Shown here one piece after another: positions 16,114 through 24,858 of a stretch of DNA of 32,436 nucleotides (within the stretch, counting starts at the first letter, position 1; every line of letters starts with the position of its first letter). Under the pieces are notes generated by a model. That model was not told the DNA's origin. It made no database searches and saw nothing but the letters and a program-made list of their open reading frames with translations. A program made the position numbers and the translations under genes. Where the stretch lies: positions 1-32,436 of the forward strand of contig JAAZBN010000084.1 of the NCBI GenBank assembly GCA_012513795.1. The letters run 5' to 3'. The stretch is from Bacteroidales bacterium. GTDB lineage: Bacteria > Bacteroidota > Bacteroidia > Bacteroidales > VadinHA17.

Positions 16114-16627
16114 AAAAACCAACAGGATTTTGCTCTGGCTCAACCTGATCCTGATCCTGATCATCACATCGGCTGTGATTACCTTCCTGGTAATGAAAAG
16201 CTCGGGTGAGAATCAAACCAAGGATACGGGTGTGTTCAATTCCATGGATATGCTCCGTAAGGAACTCAGTCTTACTGATGAACAGTACCGGAAGATTCTC
16301 CTGGAGAATGACCGGACAACCCGGACATACAACATTGTTTTCGACATGATGTGCGAAACCAACGTGGCAATGATTGAGGAGCTGGCCAGGGAAGAGAGTG
16401 ACCCGGCAGTGCTTGACAGCCTCTCCAGGAAAGTGGGAACGCTCAGCGCCTCCCTCAGAAGGCACACCACCGACTACTTTATGAATCTCAAGAGCATCTG
16501 CAACGAGGATCAGCAAAAAGAGCTCACCGAGATCTTCAAGAGAATGATGCAGCTTGATGAACTATGCGCGAGCTGCAACAAGAGAGAGTGTCCCAGGAGA
16601 GAACGGATAAACAACATCGGAAAATAA
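16103..16627 (+). CDS. Membrane-anchored periplasmic metal-sensor-like protein (CnrX/Spy/CpxP-like)
   Basis: A 174-residue protein with an N-terminal membrane anchor (residues 9-31, LLWLNLILILIITSAVITFL) and a helical periplasmic domain. LRKELSLTDEQYRKI (51-65) is the LTxxQ-like hallmark of Spy/CpxP and of CnrX-type heavy-metal sensors. The domain carries potential metal ligands: Cys84, His121, Cys133 and a C-terminal cluster LCASCNKRECPRRE (Cys155, Cys158, Cys163). The start overlaps the ECF sigma stop by 11 bases. In CnrYXH, CnrX senses Ni/Co and controls release of an ECF sigma factor by an anti-sigma; the layout here is similar. Metal binding and its identity are inference; a chaperone role like Spy is the main alternative. 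Confidence 0.72.
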   Translation: MIPEKTNRILLWLNLILILIITSAVITFLVMKSSGENQTKDTGVFNSMDMLRKELSLTDEQYRKILLENDRTTRTYNIVFDMMCETNVAMIEELAREESDPAVLDSLSRKVGTLSASLRRHTTDYFMNLKSICNEDQQKELTEIFKRMMQLDELCASCNKRECPRRERINNIGK

Positions 16628-16704
16628 TTTTCTGTGGTGACCGCAGGTTTTCTGCTCTTCACTTGTCTTTATATTAAGCGTTCATATTTATTCTGATTAA
16701 AATT

Positions 16705-17037
16705 ATGCCAGATTATTTTTCAGATCTTGCCGGGAACCTGAAAGGCAAGAGATTAGATGTCCCCGACTCATTTGCCGACGATATCATGTCAAAGATTGAG
16801 CAGCGGAGGGAGGGAGGATTCAGATCCATGTCAGTGCCTTCACGGATACTTCTCTCCACGGTGGTGCTTGCAATTTACTGTTCACTGGGTGTCCTGCTGG
16901 GATTAAAGGGCTACAGTGACCTGCAACCTGACGGTAACTCATCTTCCCATGAGGCCCTGGTGGAACTCATGGACTCACACTATATAAGCACAGACCTTCT
17001 TCACGATCCCATCTTCAGAAATTTTGTCTGCAAATAA
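16705..17037 (+). CDS. Small single-TM protein, candidate anti-sigma partner
   Basis: A 110-residue protein: a charged cytoplasmic-looking N-terminus (~1-45, including VPDSFADDIMSKIEQRREGG), one TM helix (~46-67, SRILLSTVVLAIYCSLGVLL) and a short outside tail ending FRNFVCK. I do not recognise a family. Size, topology and position after an ECF sigma and a CnrX-like sensor fit a small membrane anti-sigma (CnrY-like), with the N-terminal part holding the sigma factor. There is no ZAS zinc motif (HxxxCxxC). The gap to the previous gene is 77 bp and to the next 114 bp. The function is inferred from context only. Confidence 0.6.
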   Translation: MPDYFSDLAGNLKGKRLDVPDSFADDIMSKIEQRREGGFRSMSVPSRILLSTVVLAIYCSLGVLLGLKGYSDLQPDGNSSSHEALVELMDSHYISTDLLHDPIFRNFVCK

Positions 17038-17151
17038 TATAATAGCAAATGGCCAACCTGGTGCTTTATGCATGGTCAGGAGTTCACAGAAGGAGTTAAT
17101 TATTTTTTTATGTAAGTCCCACTCGACCAATAATAAGAACGATATAATCTG

Positions 17152-19071
17152 ATGAAGAAACAAAACTTGTACAAGCTCCTATATCAATTTGCGATAATTG
17201 CTATACTCACATTTATGGGCTTTCGCCTGCTCTTTGACAAGGCTTATGCTCCCGACTTCGAGGCTTATTGTCCGTTTGGAGGACTGCAGGCACTGGGAAG
17301 CTATCTCACCATGGACTCTCTCTCCTGCTCCATGACCAGCACGCAGATTATGATGGGGGTGGCTCTCTTTATTGGTATCGTGCTCTTCTCCAGGCTCTTC
17401 TGCGGATACATCTGTCCCCTCGGCACCGTGGGAGAGTGGATAGGCAAGCTGGGCGACAGGCTGAAGGTGAGAATAACCCCTAAAGGTTTTGTCGACTACG
17501 CCCTCCGCCTTCCGAAGTATGCCCTGCTCTTTATTACATTCTACTTCACTCTGAAGTCCAGCGAACTCTTCTGCAAGAAATTTGACCCCTACTACGCCGT
17601 TGCCTCAGGCTTTGACAGCGATGTGGTATTGCTATGGGCCCTGCTGGCTATCATTGCCCTGGTGGTAGGGTCACTCTTCGTAAGGCTCTTCTGGTGCCGC
17701 TACCTATGCCCCCTGGGAGCCCTCTCTGCCATATTCAAGTTCTCATGGTGGTTCCTGAGCGTGATGGCACTGTATGTGATACTGATACTGGTGGGTCTTG
17801 ATATATCATATGTATACCCGCTCCTGGTAATCGCCGGCGGCGGATACATTCTCGAGGTTACACGGATGAAAAAGGTATGGCCTGATCCGGTGCATATCAC
17901 ACGCAATACGGAAACATGTATCGATTGTGGCCTCTGCTCTGAAACCTGTCCGCAGGGCATTGACGTGGCGCGGATGGAGAAGGTGACCCATACAGACTGC
18001 ACTCTGTGCGGCGACTGTCTCCATGCCTGTCCTGAGAAAGATACACTCCTGATCAACAAAAAGACTATAAAGTGGCTTCCGGCAGTAGTGCTGGGAGCAC
18101 TTATCATCCTTGGCATTGGTGCAGGCAGCCTGTTCGAGCTGCCGACCATAGACCAGAAGTGGGGCACCCCTGAGCAGATTGAGAGTGCCGGGGTATTTGA
18201 GATGGAAGGGTTGAAGAATATCAAGTGCTTCGGCAGCTCAACGGCTTTCGCCAACCAGATGCGAAGACACGAAGGGATTTACGGTGTTGCCACCTATGTC
18301 GCCAACCATAAGGTGCGGGTGCTGTATGACACATCGCTCTATGACGACGAAAAGTTGCAGCAGCTTATGTTCGTACCGGTGAAGCGTGTCGTCAGGGCGG
18401 TGACGAAGGATGTTGACTCGGTCACCTACTATACCCTTACCGTAGATAAGTTCTTCGATCCGCTTGATGCCACATATCTGCAGCATCTGCTCAATCAGAA
18501 GACCGATGCCTGCGGTTTCCAGACTGAGTTTGCCTGCCCGGTGATAGTGCGAATATACTTCCCGGCAGGGACAGAACCCGGCAGGGAAGCACTGACGGAG
18601 GTTATTGAGTCCAAAAACCTGACCTTCACCTCCAATGACAATGAATTTCATGTCAAACTGCCCTATAAGGTCATTACCTTCGATGATGAGCCTATGACAA
18701 TGTCAAAGAGAGAATATGCTTCAGCCATGTTCGTCCCGACGGCCTCACGCTTCAACGGATACTCAAATTTTTCAGATGATGTAGTCTCAAAATATATCCT
18801 GAGAATGGGCGCAAACGCGTCACTCAAGGCCAGGTATACATACCTGGTAAGCCACCTTTCAAACGATGACGGCATAATAGCCTTTGAAACCGCCCTGGAC
18901 TCAGCAGGGGCGGAGATGGGCGTGATTCATTATGTTGACACGCTGACTGTTCCTGATGACATTTATGCCGCTGTCAATTCAGATACCCTTCTCTTCCATT
19001 ACAGTGACGGACGTACGGGCAAACTCGCCAATCCATTCAGCTTCCCTGATCCCGGCACAGTAATAAAATAG
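17152..19071 (+). CDS. NapH/CcoG-like membrane polyferredoxin with degenerate HMA-like domain
   Basis: A 639-residue integral membrane electron carrier. About six TM helices with three cysteine motifs of the NapH/NosR/CcoG class: YCPFGGLQALG (Cys40), FCGYICPLGTVGEWIG (Cys84, Cys88) and WCRYLCPLGALSAIF (Cys182, Cys186). Then two 4Fe-4S ferredoxin motifs, CIDCGLCSETCP (256-267) and CTLCGDCLHACP (283-294). After another TM helix (~307-328) a C-terminal extracytoplasmic part begins with an HMA-like fold (~349-405, GVFEMEGLKNIKCFGSS through HKVRVLYDTSLYDDEKLQQL). The normal MxCxxC is reduced to one Cys (359). About 230 further residues are unassigned. CcoG reduces Cu(II) and NapH/NosR pass electrons to periplasmic enzymes, so redox handling of a metal or factor is the likely role. 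Confidence 0.88.
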   Translation: MKKQNLYKLLYQFAIIAILTFMGFRLLFDKAYAPDFEAYCPFGGLQALGSYLTMDSLSCSMTSTQIMMGVALFIGIVLFSRLFCGYICPLGTVGEWIGKLGDRLKVRITPKGFVDYALRLPKYALLFITFYFTLKSSELFCKKFDPYYAVASGFDSDVVLLWALLAIIALVVGSLFVRLFWCRYLCPLGALSAIFKFSWWFLSVMALYVILILVGLDISYVYPLLVIAGGGYILEVTRMKKVWPDPVHITRNTETCIDCGLCSETCPQGIDVARMEKVTHTDCTLCGDCLHACPEKDTLLINKKTIKWLPAVVLGALIILGIGAGSLFELPTIDQKWGTPEQIESAGVFEMEGLKNIKCFGSSTAFANQMRRHEGIYGVATYVANHKVRVLYDTSLYDDEKLQQLMFVPVKRVVRAVTKDVDSVTYYTLTVDKFFDPLDATYLQHLLNQKTDACGFQTEFACPVIVRIYFPAGTEPGREALTEVIESKNLTFTSNDNEFHVKLPYKVITFDDEPMTMSKREYASAMFVPTASRFNGYSNFSDDVVSKYILRMGANASLKARYTYLVSHLSNDDGIIAFETALDSAGAEMGVIHYVDTLTVPDDIYAAVNSDTLLFHYSDGRTGKLANPFSFPDPGTVIK

Positions 19072-19129
19072 AACGTAAATACAGCAAACTGTAATAGTCC
19101 CACCAAAACTGATAACCGACAAACGCCAT

Positions 19130-20014
19130 ATGTATGCGATAGAATGCAAAAACCTCACCCATTATTACGGGAAGAAGCTGGTATATGAGAACCTGAGCTT
19201 CAATGTCGAAGAGGGCAAGATACTAGGCCTCCTCGGCAAGAACGGTACCGGAAAGTCAACTACCATCAACATCCTTAACGGTTTCCTGCAGCCCTTTTCG
19301 GGAGAGTGTCTTATCTACGGTGAGAACACCCAGACCCTCTCCCCGGATACCAAGAGAAGGATTGGATTCCTGATAGAGGGACATATCCAGTATTCCTTCA
19401 TGAATATTCACCAGATAGAGAAGTTCTACTCCGGCTTCTATCCCGACTGGAACAGCGCACCTTACTGGGAGCTGATGTCAAAGCTCAAGGTCACCCCGAC
19501 ACAGAAAATCTCAACCATGTCCTGTGGCCAGCGTTCACAGGTGGCACTGGGACTCATCCTGGCACAGGATCCTGACCTGCTCATCCTTGACGATTTCTCC
19601 ATGGGATTAGACCCGGGATACAGGAGGCTCTTCATTGACTATATGCGTGAGTATGCCAAGGCTGAACACAAAACAGTCTTTGTCACCTCCCACATCATTC
19701 AGGATATGGAGCGGCTGATAGACGATGTGATGATCATGGATTACAACAAGATACTGGCACAACAGCCTGTTGATCAGTTCATGAACACCTTCAGGCAGTT
19801 CAATATCACTCTAACCTCACCGGAGCAGGAGGTTGACCTCGACGGCATTGCCGTCAACATTGAGAAGGTCAAGGACAAAGTTGAGTTCTATACATATTCC
19901 ACGGAGGATGAGGTTAAGAATTATCTCACATCAAAAGGTATTGCCTACAACTCATTTGAGGAGAAGAAGATGTCACTCGAAGATGCATTTATAGGACTCA
20001 CGCGCAAGTATTAA
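19130..20014 (+). CDS. ABC transporter ATP-binding protein with altered motifs
   Basis: A 294-residue ATPase of the ABC-2/NosF/BcrA type. Walker A GKNGTGKST (36-44), Walker B LLILDD (150-155), D-loop SMGLDPG and H-loop His188 (VTSHI) are present. Three positions differ from the norm: the signature is SCGQRSQ instead of SGGQ, the catalytic Glu after Walker B is Asp155 (ILDDFSMGLD), and the Q-loop region reads FLIEGHIQ with Glu where Gln is usual. It is followed after 17 bp by the permease. Such ATPases in NosF/NosY-type pairs support envelope metalloprotein maturation or export small substrates; the polyferredoxin gene just before is also a Nos/Nap-like neighbour. The substrate is unknown. Confidence 0.93.
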   Translation: MYAIECKNLTHYYGKKLVYENLSFNVEEGKILGLLGKNGTGKSTTINILNGFLQPFSGECLIYGENTQTLSPDTKRRIGFLIEGHIQYSFMNIHQIEKFYSGFYPDWNSAPYWELMSKLKVTPTQKISTMSCGQRSQVALGLILAQDPDLLILDDFSMGLDPGYRRLFIDYMREYAKAEHKTVFVTSHIIQDMERLIDDVMIMDYNKILAQQPVDQFMNTFRQFNITLTSPEQEVDLDGIAVNIEKVKDKVEFYTYSTEDEVKNYLTSKGIAYNSFEEKKMSLEDAFIGLTRKY

Positions 20015-20031
20015 CACTGAACATCACACAT

Positions 20032-20700
20032 ATGCTTAAATCAATATTGTATAAAGAGTGGATTAAGATCAGGCTGGTTGTCTGGATAGCCCTCGGTCTT
20101 GGCCTCCTGGCCCTGATCAATATCTTCCTCAAGGTGCGTCATGACATAATGTTTGTCGATGCTGCAAACTACTGGTATTCATTCCTGTTCAGGGGTTTTA
20201 CCTATTTCAGCATACTGAAGTTCCTGCCTTTTGTAATTGGCCTGGCGGTAGCCATAGCACAGTACTTCCCGGAGACAGTCAACAAGAGGATCAAGCTGAC
20301 ATTTCACCTTCCTGTCTCCGAGAACGGGATACTTATCAAGATGCATGCATTCGGGGCAGTGATGCTGTTGGCTATTTTCGTGGTCATACTGGGACTCTTC
20401 ACAGCCGGCAGTGCAATCTTCTTCCCTTCAAACATTATCAGGGCATCACTGCTGACCATGTTGCCCTGGTTTCTCGCTGGCATGGCAACCTATTTCATGG
20501 TTGCACTGATACTGCTTGAGCCAATGTGGATCTTCAGGGGACTCTACGCGGCAGCGGCTGCAGGATTTGTGACAATCTTCTTCACAGGTGCATCAATAGG
20601 CGCATTCAGACCGGTGCTTCTGCCACTCACGCTGATTACCCTGGTTCTCAGTTGTGTTGTTTTGTTTTCGGGTTACAGGTTCAGGAAAGGAGAGATGTAA
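20032..20700 (+). CDS. ABC transporter permease (ABC-2 type)
   Basis: A 222-residue integral membrane protein with about six TM helices (for example LVVWIALGLGLLALINIFL, MLLAIFVVILGLFTAGSAIF, LLPLTLITLVLSCVVLFSGY). The N-terminus MLKSILYKEWIKIR is the amphipathic start common in ABC-2 permeases. The middle loop INKS-like stretch reads ETVNKRIKLTFHLPVSENGI, typical of Bacteroidota ABC-2 permeases in which this loop contacts the ATPase. It lies between its ATPase gene and the DUF4857-like gene, which starts one base after its stop, so the three probably form one complex. Confidence 0.85.
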   Translation: MLKSILYKEWIKIRLVVWIALGLGLLALINIFLKVRHDIMFVDAANYWYSFLFRGFTYFSILKFLPFVIGLAVAIAQYFPETVNKRIKLTFHLPVSENGILIKMHAFGAVMLLAIFVVILGLFTAGSAIFFPSNIIRASLLTMLPWFLAGMATYFMVALILLEPMWIFRGLYAAAAAGFVTIFFTGASIGAFRPVLLPLTLITLVLSCVVLFSGYRFRKGEM

Positions 20701-20701
20701 G

Positions 20702-21949
20702 ATGATAAAGTTCAGCAGATATATATTAGTAGCTACAGCCATCCTGGTAGCATCGATAGTGCTGCCGACACTGTTCTGGACAATCTTTGAGAAGGTTCCC
20801 AGGTCACCCAATATATTCTACAGCACCATTACGGAAGACTTTGTGATTGTTGACGGCAGTAAGAAGAAAAATCCGGAAGGGAAGGAATACACCTCTGAAG
20901 AGTATGAAAAGATTCTTCCCTTCATGTTCTTCAGGCAGCTGATGGCTGATGGTACAATGCCCGATTCCATCAACGGAGTACTGATGGAGGCTCCCTCAAT
21001 CAGCCGGGCCTCATCATTCTACAGGTATACACCGAAAAGACTCGACTCTCCGGTTCCCACCCTCTGGCCCATGTTTGAATCGCAGAGCGGAAAGGTAAAC
21101 CTCACCATGCCGGAGGACTATTTCCGGATTGAGAAAAGGATGGAATTCATTGTGGCCAGAACAAACGAGGTCAACGAAGAGAAGAGCAGCCTGTTTACTG
21201 CTGCCCTGGCGGAAGAGGGATTCTCATTTCCGGCCGGGATCATAGCTGGCATTCCCACAACCAGGAAGTCGTGCGACGAGGGATATTTCATCACTGACAG
21301 CGCAGGGGCACTCTTTCATGTAAAGATGATTAAAGGGCAGCCATACGTTGTTCGTATTGACACTCCCGAAGAGCTTGATATTGTATACATTGAAGCTGTG
21401 GATATCCGCAGCAAAGAGTATTACTGTTATGTTTTTACCCGTAACAAGGGTGTATTTGTGGTAATGGATGAGGTCTATGACCTCCAGCGGCTGCCGGTTG
21501 ACGGATTTAATCCTTCCATTCACACCTTCAGGCTTACCGCTGATCTGTTCAATAAGTGCATCACCGTTATGGGAAGTAACTGGTATGAGGCAATAGCACT
21601 TGATGACATGTATAATGTTGTGGCCACCCACGGAGAGGAGTGGGAAGATCTGTATGACAGACCTGACGGAAAAATGTTTGCCTCACTCTTTCCGTTCGAG
21701 ACACAGATGAGAGATGATAATTCCTCGTTTGTAAGGTTCTACTTCAAGCCTTCACCGGGCGTAAGGTGGCTCATCGTCAACCTGCTCGCCCTGATAGTGA
21801 CAGTGGTGCTGATTATCAGGCGCGGATGGCCGCTGAGATCCAATATCCCGGATCTGATTATAACAGCGGTAACCGGGGTGTACGGACTGATTGCCACACA
21901 GTTCTTTCCGAACAAATTCAGTAAAGTGAAACCTCCAGTCAAAAACTGA
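20702..21949 (+). CDS. Two-TM extracytoplasmic protein, probably DUF4857 family
   Basis: A 415-residue protein from ATG 20702 (the open frame upstream to 20654 overlaps the permease and is not needed). TM1 is FSRYILVATAILVASIVLPT (4-23); a large periplasmic domain of ~330 residues follows; a C-terminal hairpin of two hydrophobic stretches (WLIVNLLALIVTVVLIIRRG and LIITAVTGVYGLIATQFFP) returns to the membrane. The periplasmic part shows alternating strands (GYFITDSAGALFHVKMIKGQ, YYCYVFTRNKGVFVVMDEVY), suggesting a beta-propeller-like or barrel fold. It matches my memory of DUF4857 proteins found after ABC pairs in Bacteroides, unchecked. It probably works with the ABC transporter; its biochemical role is unknown. 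Confidence 0.75.
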   Translation: MIKFSRYILVATAILVASIVLPTLFWTIFEKVPRSPNIFYSTITEDFVIVDGSKKKNPEGKEYTSEEYEKILPFMFFRQLMADGTMPDSINGVLMEAPSISRASSFYRYTPKRLDSPVPTLWPMFESQSGKVNLTMPEDYFRIEKRMEFIVARTNEVNEEKSSLFTAALAEEGFSFPAGIIAGIPTTRKSCDEGYFITDSAGALFHVKMIKGQPYVVRIDTPEELDIVYIEAVDIRSKEYYCYVFTRNKGVFVVMDEVYDLQRLPVDGFNPSIHTFRLTADLFNKCITVMGSNWYEAIALDDMYNVVATHGEEWEDLYDRPDGKMFASLFPFETQMRDDNSSFVRFYFKPSPGVRWLIVNLLALIVTVVLIIRRGWPLRSNIPDLIITAVTGVYGLIATQFFPNKFSKVKPPVKN

Positions 21950-21953
21950 CAGA

Positions 21954-24842
21954 TTGAAAAAGTTACTTTCAATAGTGTTGTTGCTAGGCGTTGCCCTGGT
22001 GCTGACGGGACAGACAAGGTCGTCGATGCAGGGCAAGATCATCTGCCGGAATACAGGAGAACAGGTGATGATGGCAACCGTGGTTGTCAAGGAGCTTAAC
22101 ATCTGGGCCACCACCAATGATTCCGGCGACTTTGTGCTGCGGAATGTCCCTTCCGGGACCTATACGCTGGTTGTCTCATGCCTGGGGTTTATCGAGCATG
22201 AGCATCAGGTTACCTTCCCGGTTCGTGAAGAGAAGGTCACTATTCTTATTGATGAGGCCACCCTTGCCATCGAAGATGTTGTGGTGACAGCAAAAGAGGG
22301 GCGGCGAATAGCCTCGGGGTCGGTGATAGAACAGTCGGCCATACAGCATGTGCAGCCCACCGACCTCTCCGATGTATTGCAGTTGCTGCCGGGCCAAACG
22401 GCGCTTAACCCAGACCTCTCCAGGCCCAAACAGCTGACTGTCAGGGAGATCATCAGGAAAGACGGTTACATAGGCGATAATATGGCCAGCCTGGGGACAT
22501 TGCTTATTGTTGACGGGGCACCGGTGTCCAATGATGCCAATATGCAGTTTCTCAAGACTACCGGTGCATCTACGGGCGTCACTGCCGGTTTTGCCACCAC
22601 AGCCTCAGGAGGAACTGATGTCAGGCAGATAGCTGTTGACAATATTGAAACCATCGAGGTTGTAAGAGGTATTGCCGGAGTGGAGAATGGCGATATGCTA
22701 AGCGGTGCGGTCAAGGTGACCATGAAAAAAGGGAAGACCCCCTTTACAGCCAAAATAAAAACCGATCCCGGAATAAAACAGTTCTATGCCGGAAAAGGCC
22801 TGGCACTTGGAGACAAGGCCGGGACACTGAACCTCGACTTTGACTATACCCAGTCTTTTGATGATATAAGGGTAAGATACAAAACCTTCAACAGGCTCAA
22901 CGGTGGTCTTATCTACAACAATACCCTTTTCAGGGAAACCAGACCGCTCACCCTGAGCCTTTCGGCACGTGGATCCCAGACCCTGGACGTCAGCAAAAAC
23001 GATCCTGATATGCTTGATATCGAGGACTATGAGGCAAAGGATCAGGGTCTCTCCATGAACCTTAATGCCAAATGGGCGATGAACTCCACGGTGCTGACAA
23101 ACCTGAACCTGATGGTCTCAGGCAATATACAGCATCAGGTGGGCCATGAGGTCACCATGGAGGAGATACCCTCCGGAGCCCAGCCGCAGCCGGTAGCCTA
23201 CGAGCCGGGAGAGAACCAGGTACCCATACTGCCCTCCTCGTATATCAGCGATCTCACCATCGACGGCCGCCCCTATTATTACAACGTGAAACTGTCAGGC
23301 AACCGGTCGTTCAACATCGGCAAAATACTCAGTAATATTGTTGCAGGGGTTGATTATAAACTAATAGGCAACAACGGTTTGGGAAGGGTCTATGACCTGT
23401 CGCGGCCGCCTGTGCCCACTGGAGGAACAGATGCCAGACCGAGGTCATACAAGGATATACCATCCCTGGGACAGCTGGCATATTATGCCGAGGAGAACCT
23501 GGGTATACCCCTGGGGAAGACCAGGCTCGACCTTCAGGCAGGCCTCAGATTCACCAATGTGCAGCCTGAAGGCATCTTCAGGTCAAAGGAGGAGACCACT
23601 ATGCTGGATCCCCGGTTTAATGCAAGGTACACTGTGATCGACAACGGAAAGGGAGCTCTATCGCATCTGGCCTTCAGGGGTGGTTACGGCCTCTTCTCCA
23701 AAGCCCCGTCACTGCTCTATCTCTACCCAGACAGGGCTTACTGGGATAAAACCGGACTGAGCTATTATGACCCTGTGGCACAAAGAGGTTTGTTTGTGGT
23801 TACAACCAAGATATTTGAAAATCCCCGCAATGAAAACTTGATTCCGGCAGTGAACCGCAAAATTGAAGGCGGATTTGACCTGACAATCAAGGATATTGAC
23901 CTGAATGTTACTCTCTATTCAGAGAAGATGGAGAACGGCTTCAGTTTCGAATCATACTACGAGAATTTTATCTTCAACAGGTACACACAGCCGTTGCAGA
24001 ACGGCCTGGAGCTCTATTTTGTGCCGGGCTCGGGAGTATTCTACCTCGATCCTGTCTCAGGCACTGAGGTGCAGCTGCCGGTGGTTCAGGATACTGTGTT
24101 TGTCAGTTTCACCTATCCCGGGAACGGTACCATGACAACAAAAAGGGGCGTTGAGTTTACCCTTGACCTGGGCACTGTAAGATCGTTACGTACCTCCTTC
24201 ATCATTGACGGTGCCTGGATGACAGTGAAGAGGCAAACGACATTAGGAGATCTCACCAAACCATCCTCGGGCAGCATCGGCGGGAAGGAGTTCCCAATGG
24301 TTGCCCTCTATCCTGCAGGATACGGCAGCATTGACAAGCGCTTCAACACCAATATCAGGACTATCACACATATCAGGGAACTGCGCATGGTGGCATCCGT
24401 GACCACACAGATAATATGGATGGACCGCGACCAGAGTGTCTGGGATGACCCGGACGGCAATCCACTGTTCTATACTGATCCTGCTGTTGATGATCCGTAT
24501 GGCGACAAGCTTTTGCCCAAGTATGTGGATCCATTGGGATATTATGACCGTCAGATGGTCTATCATGATTTCGACCGTGCCCTGGCAGTCACCAAACCCT
24601 ATTCTGACCTGATAAAAAGGTATAATACTCCCTGGTACTTTGCCGAGACAGGCTACCCACCATACTTCGTCATAAACTTCAAACTCACCAAGGAGATCAC
24701 TGACAAGGCCAACATCTCATTTTATGCAAACAATATTACCAATCGCAATCCCCTGATAAAACAACGTGGGGGCGCTCCTGAGGTCTATGCACGCAGGAAC
24801 CCTCCCCTCTATTTTGGCGCAGAAATAAAAATCAAATTCTAA
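21954..24842 (+). CDS. TonB-dependent outer-membrane receptor with carboxypeptidase-regulatory-like domain
   Basis: A 962-residue active-transport barrel. Signal peptide 1-20 (MKKLLSIVLLLGVALVLTGQ), then a CarboxypepD_reg-like domain (~25-105, MQGKIICRNTGEQVMMATVV and SGTYTLVVSCLGFIEHEHQV), a plug (~108-260, including DVVVTAKEGRRIASGS, LSDVLQLLPGQ, TLLIVDGAPVSND, IETIEVVRGIAGVENGDMLS) and a ~700-residue barrel ending in GAEIKIKF with the C-terminal Phe used for BAM insertion. The start is TTG, four bases after the previous stop; no ATG would keep the signal peptide. No SusD partner follows; instead a DUF4876-like lipoprotein does. This favours a metal complex, peptide or cofactor over a polysaccharide, but the substrate is not visible. 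Confidence 0.93.
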   Translation: MKKLLSIVLLLGVALVLTGQTRSSMQGKIICRNTGEQVMMATVVVKELNIWATTNDSGDFVLRNVPSGTYTLVVSCLGFIEHEHQVTFPVREEKVTILIDEATLAIEDVVVTAKEGRRIASGSVIEQSAIQHVQPTDLSDVLQLLPGQTALNPDLSRPKQLTVREIIRKDGYIGDNMASLGTLLIVDGAPVSNDANMQFLKTTGASTGVTAGFATTASGGTDVRQIAVDNIETIEVVRGIAGVENGDMLSGAVKVTMKKGKTPFTAKIKTDPGIKQFYAGKGLALGDKAGTLNLDFDYTQSFDDIRVRYKTFNRLNGGLIYNNTLFRETRPLTLSLSARGSQTLDVSKNDPDMLDIEDYEAKDQGLSMNLNAKWAMNSTVLTNLNLMVSGNIQHQVGHEVTMEEIPSGAQPQPVAYEPGENQVPILPSSYISDLTIDGRPYYYNVKLSGNRSFNIGKILSNIVAGVDYKLIGNNGLGRVYDLSRPPVPTGGTDARPRSYKDIPSLGQLAYYAEENLGIPLGKTRLDLQAGLRFTNVQPEGIFRSKEETTMLDPRFNARYTVIDNGKGALSHLAFRGGYGLFSKAPSLLYLYPDRAYWDKTGLSYYDPVAQRGLFVVTTKIFENPRNENLIPAVNRKIEGGFDLTIKDIDLNVTLYSEKMENGFSFESYYENFIFNRYTQPLQNGLELYFVPGSGVFYLDPVSGTEVQLPVVQDTVFVSFTYPGNGTMTTKRGVEFTLDLGTVRSLRTSFIIDGAWMTVKRQTTLGDLTKPSSGSIGGKEFPMVALYPAGYGSIDKRFNTNIRTITHIRELRMVASVTTQIIWMDRDQSVWDDPDGNPLFYTDPAVDDPYGDKLLPKYVDPLGYYDRQMVYHDFDRALAVTKPYSDLIKRYNTPWYFAETGYPPYFVINFKLTKEITDKANISFYANNITNRNPLIKQRGGAPEVYARRNPPLYFGAEIKIKF

Positions 24843-24858
24843 CCTTAAATTGAATATC

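Noticed and set aside
17152-21949. Nitrous-oxide reductase (nos) accessory cluster
   Set aside because: The polyferredoxin plus ABC pair recalls NosR/NosF/NosY, but no nosZ, nosD or nosL-type gene is present and the following genes are outer-membrane uptake proteins.
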